From contig JAXCGZ010011553.1 in assembly GCA_037179515.1 (NCBI GenBank), forward strand, positions 1 to 64,000: a DNA stretch of 64,000 bases, in the 5' to 3' direction. Positions 15,321 to 31,639 of this stretch are shown one piece after another. The translations under genes were made by a program, and so were the position numbers. Under the pieces are notes generated by a model. It was not told where the DNA came from, searched no databases, and saw only the letters and a program-made list of their open reading frames with translations. The stretch comes from Halocaridina rubra. Lineage: Eukaryota; Arthropoda; Malacostraca; Decapoda; Atyidae. How positions within the stretch are numbered: the first letter of the stretch is position 1; each line of letters opens with the position of its first letter.

Positions 15321-18025
15321 CTGTTATATGTCAGAAAAATAAAAAAATAAAAAAAATTAACAGAATAATATTATTCCTCCATATCCTACCAAATTTAGTA
15401 AAAGAACCATTTTTGCCTTAAAAAATGCTACATATCATGTTAGCGTGGTTGTACATTCCACTTAGATAACCTTCATCTCTTGTCCAATCTTCAATCACTT
15501 TTAAGTCACCAAATATTATATGAAAATCAGTCTGTTATGAACGTAAAGTTGCAGAACATAACTAGGACTGGGGATTTGTCTTTTAATTATAATTTCAGTT
15601 ATATATATTTAAACTCTGCAGACTGTATATTCTTTGGCCTAGCACAAGACTACTAGCAGGGCTCTCTTTGCAGGTTGCTGACAACTAACTCATTCCAATT
15701 CTATGGAATACTGTATATATATACAGGTAGCAGTCAACTTACGCCCTGAATTGGTTCCTAATGACTGGTAGTAAGACAATCCACTCACAAGTTGAACCAT
15801 TTAATTAATGGGAAAAGGGTAATATGGGACCCTACTGTAATAGATAGTTAACAATATATCATTTGTAAATTGTACTGCCGTCTTTTTTTTTTTTAACCCC
15901 TTACCTACTTGCTTCACATCTGAGGGACTATTCCCTCATGCATACTTAGCGAATTTTCCTCTTTTATAACATTAATAATTGCAAATTAAGCCATTCCCTT
16001 GAGTGGTAGTGAAAAGAAAATCGAGATATGGCACCTGGAGTTTTGATGCTATAAGAGAGTCAATGTTTTAACCAGCTGAGGTACTAAGGAGTAGTCAGTA
16101 ATCTGTTAGATGTCAAGAGAAACAGTACAATATTTTTTTGCAGAGTCGTGCAGACGCCCCCCCCCCCTCACTGAGTTGTGAGTAATTTTATTGACAGCTC
16201 ACAGGGAAAGGGTTTCCATATATAGCACTATTAATTTGTTTCTTATTACTATAGCATTTTATAAATATTTCCTCAGCAATACAATAAAACATATACAGTC
16301 GAATATAAATAATCTCACACTTTGTACATGTATTGGCTGGTTATGCTTGGTTGTGAGAGTGATATGATTAGAGGCAGCAGTCAGGGTAGCCAGAGGTATT
16401 TATTCTTTCAAAAATATTTGCAGAGCTTACTTATTTGTTCTCATATTTTATCCGTTTAAATTTTGCGATGAAAGCAAAAAGCATAATGTACCATTTCTCT
16501 CTCTCTCTTTCTGTGGAATTCCACAGGGGTAACTAATATGTTCATATATATATATTTAACACGAAACTTTTATATGGAGGTGTGAAATGAGACACAGTGG
16601 TATGCTAATGACTTTAATAAGTAGGAGGCAAGTATACGCTAATATCAACAGAAACACAGGCAGTAATCATTGAACAATGCCTCCTTCTTGTATTTCAGAG
16701 TAACTGTCATTTTCTTGAAGAGGGGAAGGAAGGAATAGCATATTATTGTGCTCGTTCACACATCAAAATACAAATAATCCTTGACCAAGAAAGGAGAATT
16801 TACTGGAAGCAAAGAGTGAGTTTCTTGCATGTGAATTAATTTCATCTTGTTCCTTCCTTAATCACATCACATCCTCCCCCTTCCTTATAACAAATCCCTC
16901 CTCTTATTGTGAGCCTTTGGTAAAGGGAAAATAACGGACATGTAAAATATAAACAGGTAAAAACTCTGGAAATATAAATAAATAATTTTTTTAATAATAA
17001 TTTAACTTATTCTATACAGTGTAAGTATATATCTTAAGGATGCCCAGGGCCTCTTAAAATAAATTCTGACAAAAATCTGGAGAAAGAGAGCACAAAAGAT
17101 AACTATGCTTGGGGAGCCCAAATAATAAAAAAAATTTACCAGAGAAAATATGCAACAAATTTATAGATAATTTTGCCCAGGATCTCTTGAAGTGAATTCA
17201 AGTCAGACAAAAATAAATAATTGAAGTATATAATGTAGCTGTTACTTATTTTTGTTTAACAGCAGACTGGCCATACCTAACAAAGTCTGGAGTTAGGCTA
17301 ATACCTATCTTCTCAGCTCCAAAGTCACCAAAACTATATATCTCTGAAAGGTTGAATTTTTTTTGTTTTTGTTTATTAATTTATCAAAGTACAGAAGTAA
17401 AGCATGTTTATAATACACCTGTAGTACATAGTACGAATTTTTAAAAGGAGCATGCTCCTTACCCATACACATTAAGATTGTATTTATTTTTAAGGAAGGG
17501 GTGTTCAGGCCAGCTGCTAGTTCCCCTACCTTAATTTTCACCCTCTACACACTCCACTTCCTTCGAGGAGGAATGGGAAAAGGCCTTGTCACACTTCAAC
17601 GATTTCTGACCACAGAGAAAAAGCTAGCATGCATATCTAATTTCATTAAAGTTACCAAGTGCTTCAATTCTGATATATCTTTCCTTACAACTAAGAATTC
17701 TGTGAGGATCAGTATACAAATCTGTAACAAGCTTGACCTCTATATGTCAATTTGCTTACACAGTACACTGGAAGTTTGCATACACAGTAATAATGTAGCC
17801 AACAGAGTAATCATAATTACGTGAAATGAGAGCAATACTGATAATACAAAAAAAAATATCAGGATAAAGGCTGATCCAATGAATACATCAGCTATATAAT
17901 AAGCAATCTTACTTCTGATTTTTCATAAGAACTAATTTTATTGATTGATAGGCAAAATTAATTTTCATAATTATTAGGCAGAGTTAATTGTAACGGAGCT
18001 CTCTGTGTAGATTTACCTTCTGTCA

Positions 18026-18031
<6 letters not shown>
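15321..18031. other. intergenic, nothing recognised
   Basis: A 2.7-kb stretch without a supported gene. It contains short CT runs, a C10 run near 16158 and AT-rich DNA. The ORFs at 17305-17541 and 17501-17824 lie on opposite strands and resemble nothing known. Confidence 0.4.
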
Positions 18032-20595
<2,564 letters not shown>

Positions 20596-20599
20596 TATA

Positions 20600-22170
20600 A
20601 CATTTATTTATAAAATCCATTACATCACTGTTTAATTCCATCCAGAAAAATTATAATGACTACAACAGTCCTTTTAAGATTCAAATATTGCTTGCCTATT
20701 GAATCAACAAACCTTATGTAATAAAATAACACATTATAGCCACCATAAAACAAATTGGGCTCTTTGTCCATTTATTTATTTCTGCAATATTCAGTACCTC
20801 TCTTTGAAGGCCTTAAAAAGAAAGGACAGCCCTTTACCTCAATTTTGTGCTCTTGAGATGCATACTTCATTTTGGGGTAGAGGGCAGTGTTTAATCTTAA
20901 GAAAAGTAACACCAGAGTGCTCAAAGGTTAGTTATGTCTAGACGACCAGTCACCTAACCTAGCCAAATCTAACAATTTATGGTGTTCTTTAAATTTAGAG
21001 GGTTGCTCTTCTTCACAAGATTTGAAACATCTAATCATAATGCCTTTACTAGCTATCATTTCCATTTACACATTCATTTTTTTTTAATTTAACACCTGAA
21101 ACAGAATAGTAACGATGTTTGATTATATACTTTCAATCACTGAACTGTTGCAAACACTGTTAGGGTACTGCACTGGTGTATTTACATACTGTATAGGCTG
21201 ACAAAAGAATTCATTAAAAATGGCAAAACTTGGAACAAGAACGATATAATTTTTGTGAATAAAATTGTGTCAGGCAAATCCTACGTCACCCTGAAATAAT
21301 TATCAACGAGAAGATATTAGTTTCACTTGGCAGTTATATTGCATCAATATCATGTTACCTGTAATACATGTATCACTATTACAACACTGTACTGTATTAT
21401 AATTATATGCATGTGTTTGGTATAGTACAGCATAGTATTTATCCATTTAGGCAACACAGTATTATTACAGTATAAAGTATAATATATAGGCGTCCTTAGC
21501 ATAAGATATTCTCTCAATGTCCAAATTGTCTTATGTCCGACAGTTTGGAACAGAAGGGAACATATGACTGTATTTATCATCAGTTTTGTTAGACTAACTA
21601 TGAACCAATCTATTATACACATATCTGAGTGGATGGTTACAAAAGAATCAACATACTGTAGGTACATCCAGCTGAATTAGCAGTGCTCATGTCTTATCTT
21701 TTCTTTAGATGTTTTACCCCTGATAGTAATGAAACTAACTGCTGATACTTTGTGACTTTTAATATTTTTTGACACACTTTATGCCACTTCCGTGATCATG
21801 AACAAAAGATATAAATAATGTATATCCAACCTTAGTCTACTTGCATTAGTCAGGTATTAGTATTTGCTGTAAGACCATATCATCATGGGTCATATCTTAA
21901 CATTCACATCATTACATTTGTTCTAAATAAATATGATAAGAATGATCTCTGAATTTTATTCATGAAGTACCTGCAACGAGACAAATGCACAGGGATACAG
22001 TCAACCAGTTATTGTGTCTGATCTCTTATATGCCTACTAGTCTGAACATAAAAGTGCAGTTAACTTCAAGGACATGAAAGAGAAAGTTAAACGCAGTAAA
22101 GTATTCAAGGTGAGCATTATATTTAACTATAAATATCCTAGTTTTCCACATAATTTTTTCCCAAATCAAT
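20600..22170. other. intergenic, 3' flank of the zinc-finger ORF
   Basis: No gene recognised. An AATAAA on the minus strand near 21955-21960 could end the zinc-finger transcript. Confidence 0.4.
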
Positions 22171-22173
22171 GCT

Positions 22174-23310
22174 TTAAATGTTATCAAAATTACTACTTGG
22201 CTCTTCCTTTACTGCAATCCTGGATAAGTCTTGTAGTTCCCCAGCTTCGGACCATCCATCATCTACCTCCTTTTTAAGACACTCAATATGTACAAAATTA
22301 TCACTTATCTCACTGTCATCATAAATACAGTTACTTATGTCAGTGCCACTTGCTGAGCTTTTTACAGTACTGCTATCTGGAGTCACATTGTTTTCCTCAG
22401 ATTTATAAATAGCAGTATTAGCATTAATAGAAGAGCGATTTTCCATCAACTTTTTGCTCTTAAATGAACTCTGGCAGACCTTATTTACACGTGATACTTC
22501 TGTGGTATGAATTTCGTTGTGTTTTTGGAGATCTTCTATCTTCAAAAATTCTTTGTTACATATATTGCATATGTTTAATTTATCCACAGGAGTACTAAAA
22601 GAGTGAGCTTTCAAAGATTCTTCTTTTTCTCTCTCGTGAAGTAAGGCGTGAGCTTTTAGAAATGATTCCCGAGAATATGTTTTTTGGCAAATACCGCATA
22701 CGTAAGATTTTTTTATATGAGTTAAGGAATGTCTTAACAAATTTCTTCTTCGCGAAAATGATTTAGGGCAAATTTTACACCCATATGGTTTTTTTCCTGC
22801 ATGCACTAAGGTATGATTTCTTAAACCTGCTGCTTGACTAAATGCTTTGTTACACAAATGACAGACGTGAGGTTTCTTGCCACTGTGAATTAAGGAATGT
22901 TCCGTCAAAGATCTTTTCACGCTAAACGATGTATTACAGATATTACAAACGTAAGGTTTTTCGCCACTGTGAAGTAGGGAATGCCGTCGGAAATTTCCTT
23001 TGTGGTTAAAGGATAAATTACATATATTACAGACGTGTGGTTTTTCGCCATTGTGAATTAAGGAATGTCGTGTCAGAGTTGCTTTTTGAGAAAAAGATTT
23101 ATTACAAACATTGCACAAGTGAGGCTTCTCACCGCTATGAGTCAAGAAATGCCGATCTAAATTTCCTTTACGATAAAATGATAAATTACACACATTACAG
23201 ACGTAAGGTTTTTCACCTTTATGTACTAAAGAATGTCTCCTCAAGTTTTTCTTATTAAATTCCTTTCCACAAATATTACATGCCTCTTTAATTGCTATTT
23301 TTGTTGCCAT
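22174..23310 (-). CDS. C2H2 zinc-finger protein, nine fingers
   Basis: A single 378-codon frame from ATG at 23310 to TAA at 22174. Residues 10 to about 255 hold nine C2H2 fingers with GEKP-type linkers (for example HSGEKPHLC). A tenth finger-like block near residues 268-290 has lost its second cysteine and histidines. Finger 1 is one residue short between its cysteine and histidine pairs. The C-terminal 90 residues are acidic and finger-free, ending VKEEPSSNFDNI. It is probably a nuclear, sequence-specific DNA-binding regulator; the target is unknown and no BTB, KRAB or ZAD domain is visible in this exon. A TTTTTTCAG acceptor lies about 90 bp upstream, so a 5' exon is likely, and the true start may differ. 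It could be a partly decayed family member. Confidence 0.8.
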   Translation of the reverse strand: MATKIAIKEACNICGKEFNKKNLRRHSLVHKGEKPYVCNVCNLSFYRKGNLDRHFLTHSGEKPHLCNVCNKSFSQKATLTRHSLIHNGEKPHVCNICNLSFNHKGNFRRHSLLHSGEKPYVCNICNTSFSVKRSLTEHSLIHSGKKPHVCHLCNKAFSQAAGLRNHTLVHAGKKPYGCKICPKSFSRRRNLLRHSLTHIKKSYVCGICQKTYSRESFLKAHALLHEREKEESLKAHSFSTPVDKLNICNICNKEFLKIEDLQKHNEIHTTEVSRVNKVCQSSFKSKKLMENRSSINANTAIYKSEENNVTPDSSTVKSSASGTDISNCIYDDSEISDNFVHIECLKKEVDDGWSEAGELQDLSRIAVKEEPSSNFDNI

Positions 23311-23400
23311 TTCTCTGGACTTATTTTGGCAACCTCTAGATCATATAGCTGGGCAATATCGTCATCTTGAAAAGTAGATAACGTACACTCCTTTACGTAT
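23311..23400 (-). other. 5' part of the zinc-finger exon, reading frame unclear
   Basis: After a ttctttttTTCAG acceptor (23401) the sequence up to the ATG at 23310 has an in-frame TGA. Another frame is open for 34 codons (it contains CTLSTFQDDDIAQLYDLEV) but stops five codons into the finger ORF. The paralogue at 15310 is open from its acceptor into the fingers without a shift. So this is either 5' UTR with ATG at 23310 as the real start, or a coding exon with a one-base indel. Confidence 0.5.
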
Positions 23401-23808
23401 CTGAAAAAAGAAAAAAAATCTTGAAAACACATTTCACTCCTTCAGTTCACCAGCTCCTATCAGCATTAAGTCTTTGAAAGAGCAGCTATTGTCACATGAG
23501 GCACAAATCTTATACCTTTCATCTTATTCTGAGTCTATCTTTAACTAGGATGGTTTAGCCTCTTACCCCTTTTTCGGTCATTGTAGGTCACCATTGATCC
23601 AAAAAGTCCACTTGTAAAAACAGCGGACTAATATGTAAACACAATTGTATTTAGCATATAATAAGGTTTGGGGTTCTTGTTATTCTATAATTATTAGTTA
23701 TAAATAACTAAAAGTATCATATACAGTATTGGTAAGTACATCCACAGCACAAAATTATTAGCAGAGATTTGTTTGCAGCTTACTAAAGACTGCTTATTTC
23801 AAATCTTA

Positions 23809-24722
<914 letters not shown>

Positions 24723-25004
24723 CTAGTTCTTAGAATAACATGAAGATAGGTTCTCAGAAATGCTGCGTAACGTAATACTCGCGTAATGTAACAAGTCATT
24801 TTCCATAAGAAACAATGATAATGGGCATAGATGCGTTTCACATAGACACACTATACCAAAGATATAAGATAAGTAAAACATATTTTGTAAGTACATAAGA
24901 AAGCAGCAAGACCTGTAGTTATTTATATTAACATGCAAATAATTTACAGTATAAAAGATATACAGATTTAATGTACAGTAAACATATTAATGCACTCTTA
25001 TTAT

Positions 25005-25950
25005 GCAGTGGGCAACAGGCATACACTGGGATGTGCATGGTGGCGGTGAGCACGAGGATGCGGGAGAACGAACCTCTATCTGCAAACTTTTTTGCTCTAG
25101 CACGCTTTTTCCCTGACAATATTATATGGCAAGTTTGTTTGCTGTTTGTTCTTAATGCTTTTTTTCCGTTCTCTCCATAGTATCCGATCGCATTAAGCGG
25201 TAGAAGAGGAGGAGGTTGCAGGAGAACTAATCTCTATCTGCAAACGTTTTGCCTCCTCCTTATCAGTTGATGCACTCTCACACACTATTTCCCTGACGAT
25301 ATTAAATGGCAAGTTTGTTTGCTGTTTGATCTTAAAGCTTTTTTTCCATTCTCTCCATAATATCCGATCGCATTAAGCGGTAGAAGAGGAGGAGGATGCG
25401 GGAGAACGAATCTCTGTCTGCAAACATTTTGCCTCCTCCGTATCAGCTGATGCACTCTCGCACGCTATTTCCCTGACGATATTATATGGCAAGTTTGTTT
25501 GCTGTTTGTTCATAATGCTCATCCACGTACTGTACTTAGCATTTTTTCCATTCTCTTCATAATATCCGATTGCATTAAGCGGTAGAAGAGGAGGAGGATG
25601 CGGGAGAACGAACCACTCTGCAAACGTTTTTCGCCCTTTGTATCAGCTGATGCACCCTCGCACGCTATTTCCCTGACGATATTATATTGCAAGTTTGTTT
25701 GCTGTTTGTTCTTAATGCTTTTTCCATTCTCTTCATAATATCCGATCGCATGAAGCCGTAGAACGAACCTCTATCTGCAAACGTTTTGCCGCGTCCGTAT
25801 CAGGTGATGCACCCTCACATGCTATTTCCCTGACGATCATATCGCAAGTTTGTTTGCTGTTTGTTCTTAATGCTTTTTGCCATTCTTTTCATAATATCCG
25901 ATCGCATTAAGTGGTAGAAGAGGAGGAGCATGGCAGAAAAGTGCCTCCGA
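25005..25950. repeat. satellite-like tandem array, about five 180-bp units
   Basis: The anchor atccgatcgcattaagcggt recurs at about 25182, 25362, 25563, 25739 and 25895. The anchor ccctgacgat recurs at 25111, 25291, 25471, 25671 and 25828. Spacings are about 180, 180, 200 and 156-176 bp. Units differ by substitutions and short indels, and the last ones are shortened. Each unit carries a purine-rich gaagaggaggagg block followed by a ctgcaaacgttttgcc block. No ORF is conserved. Confidence 0.9.
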
Positions 25951-26095
25951 GGTGGTCGATTATTTACTAAAATAAAAATAAAAATAAAATTTTTCTGCAT
26001 GGGCGTTATTCGTGTATTTCGTATTTTTTTTATTATTATTTTTTAGGGGCGCTATTCCAATTTCGCGGATTATAAACATGCATAAAAAGAGAACT

Positions 26096-26480
<385 letters not shown>

Positions 26481-26489
26481 TGTTGTGTG

Positions 26490-26492
<3 letters not shown>

Positions 26493-26576
<84 letters not shown>
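26493..26576. repeat. (AT)n microsatellite, 84 bp
   Basis: A pure array on the right side of the MITE. Confidence 0.98.
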
Positions 26577-26578
<2 letters not shown>

Positions 26579-26817
26579 TCATATTAATTGGGTCTCTTTT
26601 AACCTTTATAGCACACATGTATTAACTTCTTCTATTATGATCTATTTGTAAACATTTTCTTTCTGAAATTGAAAAAAAAAATAACAAAAAAATTAAAAAA
26701 TTGTTACACTCGGTACAAGTAACCCTTGGTATATATTCTTGTCTCTCATTCTTTAAGACTGTCCTAATTTTATGGTTAATTTTAGTAGCCTTTTGTTTTC
26801 TTAAAGTGTGATTGTTA

Positions 26818-26840
26818 TTATTATTATTTTTATTATTATC

Positions 26841-26888
<48 letters not shown>
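26818..26888. repeat. (ATT)n microsatellite
   Basis: Trinucleotide array with two interruptions near its start. It abuts the LINE fragment that follows. Confidence 0.95.
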
Positions 26889-26891
<3 letters not shown>

Positions 26892-27207
26892 GCACTATTA
26901 CTAAAACTATTACTCAATATTTTGAATGATGAGAAGATGCCTAAAGAGTATAGAAAGAGTATTCTGACACCAAGTTTTAAGAAACAGGGAGATGTAGAGA
27001 GATGCTGCAATTACAGGGACATAATGTTGGTGTTGGTTAGGCAAAGAATGAATATAGGCCAAAAAGTAGGTTTATGGATGTGTTGAGGGAGGACATGAGG
27101 GTGTGTGGTGTGATGGAGGACACAAGGGACAGGGTGATATGGAGATGATTGATCGACTGTGGCACCCCATGATGGGAGAAGCCAAAAGATTTAATGAATA
27201 TCACTAT
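26889..27207 (+). mobile_element. LINE fragment, internally deleted (RTE-like)
   Basis: The plus strand encodes DEKMPKEYRKSILTPSFKK and GDVERCCNYRDIMLV, the finger region of an RTE-type reverse transcriptase. It then jumps to a C-terminal-type segment encoding RFMDVLREDMRVCGVMED and VIWRRLIDCGTP. The palm with the catalytic Asp pair is missing, so it is an internally deleted, inactive copy. Its 3' edge is 2 bp from the Tigger at 27210. Confidence 0.75.
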
Positions 27208-27209
27208 TA

Positions 27210-29740
27210 CAAAGGGTCCCCTTGTGTCGTTCTGAGTTACCATGTTCCGCTGTTATGACAGAGGCCAGTAAATAATTAATAAATTATTAATAAATCAAGT
27301 TTTCAACCTTGCTAGGTTATGCGGTATATACAAGCTGCGTGTGCAGAACAGCAGATGAATACACAGCTAGCAGCACAGCTGTATTCATATCCATAAAGTT
27401 AATGGCTTTATTTATTTATATATTTGGTTATATTGAAGGATTATATTGAATTTATTTATAAAATTACCATACACAGAGCCATAAATATGATTTTATGCGA
27501 AATAGTTTGTTGAGCGTCACGAAAGAATACGTCATCAAGCGACTTTAGAATAGGAAGAAGAACCACCGCTCAGTTTACTCCACCATCTACATTGTCTCAT
27601 GCTAATCTGCTCTCTTGTAGGTTTTGCTCATGTTCATTTGTTCCTGACTTTACTATGTCTCCCAAGTGTAGTGGTGATAATACTGATGGCAGTGTTGTGA
27701 AGAAAGAAAAACAATCACCATGGAAATTAAAGTTGAAATAGTAAAACACTTGGAAAAGGGAGAAAGTTCTACAAACATTGGCCACACACTGGGATTAGCC
27801 CGTACGACTGCAGCTCTGATCATTAAGGATAAAAATCGCATCCTTGAACATGAGAAAGGTTCTACTCCCATGATGTTCACTGTGATACTAACAGGATAGT
27901 CACCTTATGATCCGGAAGAAGAGATTGCTAGTGCTTTGGCTTGATGACTAGCATCGACACCTATCCCAGTGAGCTTCATGTTGATACAAGAAAAGGCTAA
28001 AAGATTGTTCAATGCTGTGAAAAGAGAAAAGGGGGAAGGGAGTGAAAGTGAATAGTTTGTGGCCAGTAGGGGATGGTTTAATCATTTTAAGAGTCGTGTT
28101 AACTTGCATAACCTACGGTTGCAAGGTGAAGCTGCTATTGGTGATGAGAAAGCAGCAAAAAAGTTTTGCAGTGTGTTAGCAGAAATAATTAAGGAAGGGG
28201 GTTACTGTGCCATATAAGTATTTAATGCAGATAAGTGTTTTGGAAGAGTATGCCTAGTCGTACATACATTGCCAAGGAGGAAAAGACAGCAAGGAGAGAC
28301 TGACTTTGCTTTTGGGGGCTAATGCTACTGAAGACTGCAAGCTGCAGCCCTTGTTGGTTTACTTGGCAGAAAATCCAAGGGCACTCAAAGGCATTTGGAA
28401 GGGTCAAATGCCAGTCGTCTGGAAGTTGATCAAGAAGGCTTGGATAACACTTCAGATATCTGAAGAGAGATTCAGCAACCAATTTTGTGCCAGAAGTGGA
28501 GAGGTACTGTACTTCCAAGGGTCTGCCCTTTAAGGTGATGCTAGTGCTGGACAATGACCCCTGGTCACCCTCCCCATATGTATGACTTGCATCCTAATGT
28601 AAAGGTGGTTTACCTTCTACCTAATACCACTGCATTGTGACAGCCAATGGATCAGGAGGTCTTTGCCTCTTTCAAGGCCTACTAACTCCAAACGGACAAT
28701 CGCTATGGCTCTCAGGGCATTTGAAAAAGACAAGACCTTGACTCTCAAGGAATTCAGGAAGTCGTACAATATTCTACAGGCCATGAGGAATATTGTAAAT
28801 TCTTGGATGGGGTATGGAAGAAACTGTGACCCCAGTTTGTGAATGACTTCTGTGACTTTGAGGAGACCGTTGAGGCTGTCACTAAGAATGTAGTTGCCCT
28901 GAGTAAGGAGCTCAAGTTGGGAGGTGGAGCCTGATGATGTAAAAGTGTTGCTGAAACTCATGGAGAGTTGTTATCTGCTGAAGACCTCATTCAACTGGAG
29001 AAGCAGATGCTTGAAGAGGTTGAAAAAATACCAAGCCCAGAGCTCAAGAGATTCACAGTCAGGGAATTGGAAGAATTGTTTGCCTTGATAGAGAAAGGGT
29101 TGACAGAGCTCGAGGCTCAGGACTCACCACTGCCAGGTACACTAAGGTCACCAGAGTGATCACTGATTCCTTGTGGTGTTACAAGGAAATATGGGAGTAG
29201 AAGAAGAGGGCATCCTTCCAGACTCGTCTTGACCTATTCTTTAAGGAGGTAAAGCCCCCACCAACAAATTCTGTACCCTCTACCTCAGGTGCCTCTATAG
29301 ACTCACCTGCCCCAGTATCTCCAGCATCTGCTGCAGGTTGTTTTGCCTCTCCACACTCACCTGCCCAATCTCTTCAACACCTGCCTCTCCAGCTTCCTCC
29401 TACTTATGAGCCTGTCTGTTTCTCCCTCCCTTGCAATGCCCCTTCCAGTGTGCAGACCAACTAGATGAGTAAAGGTAAGCAATACTGTCTACTGTATTTT
29501 ACAGTAGTGTACTTCTACTATTTTTATGTTTTAGATTACACAAATAAAGGTAAGCAAGACTGTATAGGGTAGTTTTACTATTTTTAAGAACTTAGATTAT
29601 TTTTCTGTTTCAGAGTACAGTACTTAATTTTAACATTGGTGGGAAACCGGGTTCGAGTTTAGGTGTTTTCTGACTTTCGACAAAGTCCGCTTATAGCAGC
29701 TGTCAGGAACGGACCCCTGATGTAAATCGGGGACCCCCTG
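27210..29740 (+). mobile_element. Tigger element, second family, with TA target duplication
   Basis: It begins TA|caaagggtccccttg and ends gggaccccctg|TA, giving inverted ends and a TA on each side (27208-27209, 29741-29742). Decayed transposase pieces on the plus strand are: ATG at 27655 with a short basic N-terminus; the HTH at 27720 (HLEKGESSTNIGHTLGLA); VFNADKCFGRV near 28220, where the expected catalytic NADET has lost its acidic end; LLVYLAENPRALKG at 28350; VKVVYLLPNTTAL at 28600; and a helical C-terminus at 28968-29159. A proline/serine-rich tail follows to 29460. Frameshifts and stops occur throughout. It differs in terminal repeat from the 18251 element and matches the nested copies at 58563-60835. 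Confidence 0.88.
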
Positions 29741-29742
29741 TA

Positions 29743-31639
29743 CAGTATTATTATTATTATCATCATCATTATAATAACAGTAACAATGAAAATAAAACTA
29801 ATCACATTGTACTGTAATACTTACTTTATCATTATTAATGGTTTTAATACCGGACTGTATATTTCTCATTTAGTCAGCGTTATTTTCATTTGGCTAGAAA
29901 ATTAATAATGATCTCTGTCCTGGTGGCTGTCATAAGTCCAGCTTATTGTAAGTCTGGCACGTCAAAAGTCAGAGACCCCCTGTATATATACCTCACTTTG
30001 TGTCACTTCTTTGACTTTACATCAGTTTTAAATCATAAAAATTTTTATATTTTACTTATTCATTTACTATAATTCAATCGGTAATTAAGTTTAGCATGTC
30101 GAGAACACTGCCTTTACAAGTTACCAGATTCATTCTTCTTCATGGCATCTCTTGTTCTCCCCAGTGCCATCTATTGAGTACAGTATTTATATAACTATTT
30201 TTTCACTTCTCAAAAATTTTTATTTTTTTCTTACCTATTTTGTGGAATATAATTGCTTTTGGGCATGTTTTGGGATAGTGCTGTTTGCATAATACATCTG
30301 ATAAGGAGTAAAGTGAAATGAACTAATAAGTTAAGACTGCAACTGTATTTTTACTTATGTAGTAGGTCAATGTTTTGACTTAGGGATATATTTTATATTA
30401 AATTGATCCATCATTACAATTTTGCTCTATAACTGCAGTATATGATTGTTTGTTTGTAGAGTATATATTATTACCATATTATCATTATCATTATTCTGAC
30501 TGTATGTGTAGTATATTACTGTTTACTACAATAATTATATTGGTAATGACGTGGTTTATACTTGTTAAATCAAATCCTAGAGTGGCAAGTGAAATTTTAT
30601 TTTCCCTTTTTTAACACAGGTCAAGACTCCAAAGGGAACTGCAGTGAGTTCCTGAAAGTACTTAAGGTCACTCTTTGGCAATTACTAAGGTAGATATATA
30701 ATTTTTTCTTTGTATCATTTTTTTATCTTTGCATGAATTTTATATGTTCTATAGGAATGGATAAAATAAGTTCTGGCTAAGTCTGATAGCACCTACATAA
30801 GCAAAACATTTAGAAAAGAAGACAAAAAGAAAATCTGCGAGATATACCCCTGCTGGCAAATGTTTACTTTCATGACCCCAGCAAATCCCAATGTCATTAT
30901 CCAGTGATTTTTCTTTGCAATCGCTTCACCGCCTGCCCCTCGTCATACTACTCATCACCTTTGCCCCCGTTAGCGTTTGTCTTGGTTAGTTTACCTCAGT
31001 TACAAAACGAGCTGTGGTTTTAGATGATTCGCTGGTTCACAACTTGTTAAGGATGTGAGAGCAAAAATTTACCCCACTATGTTTTGAAGTCCAAACCCTA
31101 TTTTCCAATGGTTTTGTGCACGACACCATGTTGGTCATATTTTCCAAAATTCCAAGGTCACCTATCACATGGTCATGACACTTCTTTAGGGGTTTTTCTT
31201 TATTTTTTTATTTTGTCAATTATAAATGGAGCTAGATTGTACAATGCAACAATAATGCTCTATTACGCTATCTTCATATTTAATTACTGTGTACAATATA
31301 ACACATAACCAGTAAAAGTAAGAGAACCCAAAACATCCATTTGCAATAAATTTTACACTGAGTGAATTGAAAGTACAAAGGATTGAAATTCTACATTAAA
31401 TACCTAAATATACCATAATTTCAATTATCAACATGTTTCTTAATGGGACGTGAACTAACCTAATAAAATACTCTTAAATTTCATGAAATGTATTTTAAAC
31501 CAATGTGTGAAAGTAAACACATTTATTTTTTAAAAGATTACAAAGCAAGTTGGTTGATATATACACAAGACAAAAGTTAAGACTGCATAATAACACTTCA
31601 GATTTTAGTGTTAGCTTCAAATGTCAGTAACGAAAATAT
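29743..31639. other. intergenic, nothing recognised
   Basis: It contains a short (ATT/ATC)n run at about 29750-29775. A ttttttaacacag acceptor-like site at 30620 is followed by an 11-codon open stretch and stop; no partner exon was found, so it is not called. Confidence 0.4.

Noticed and set aside
30610..30660. Possible terminal exon after ttttttaacacag
   Set aside because: Only 11 open codons, no partner exon and no known protein match.
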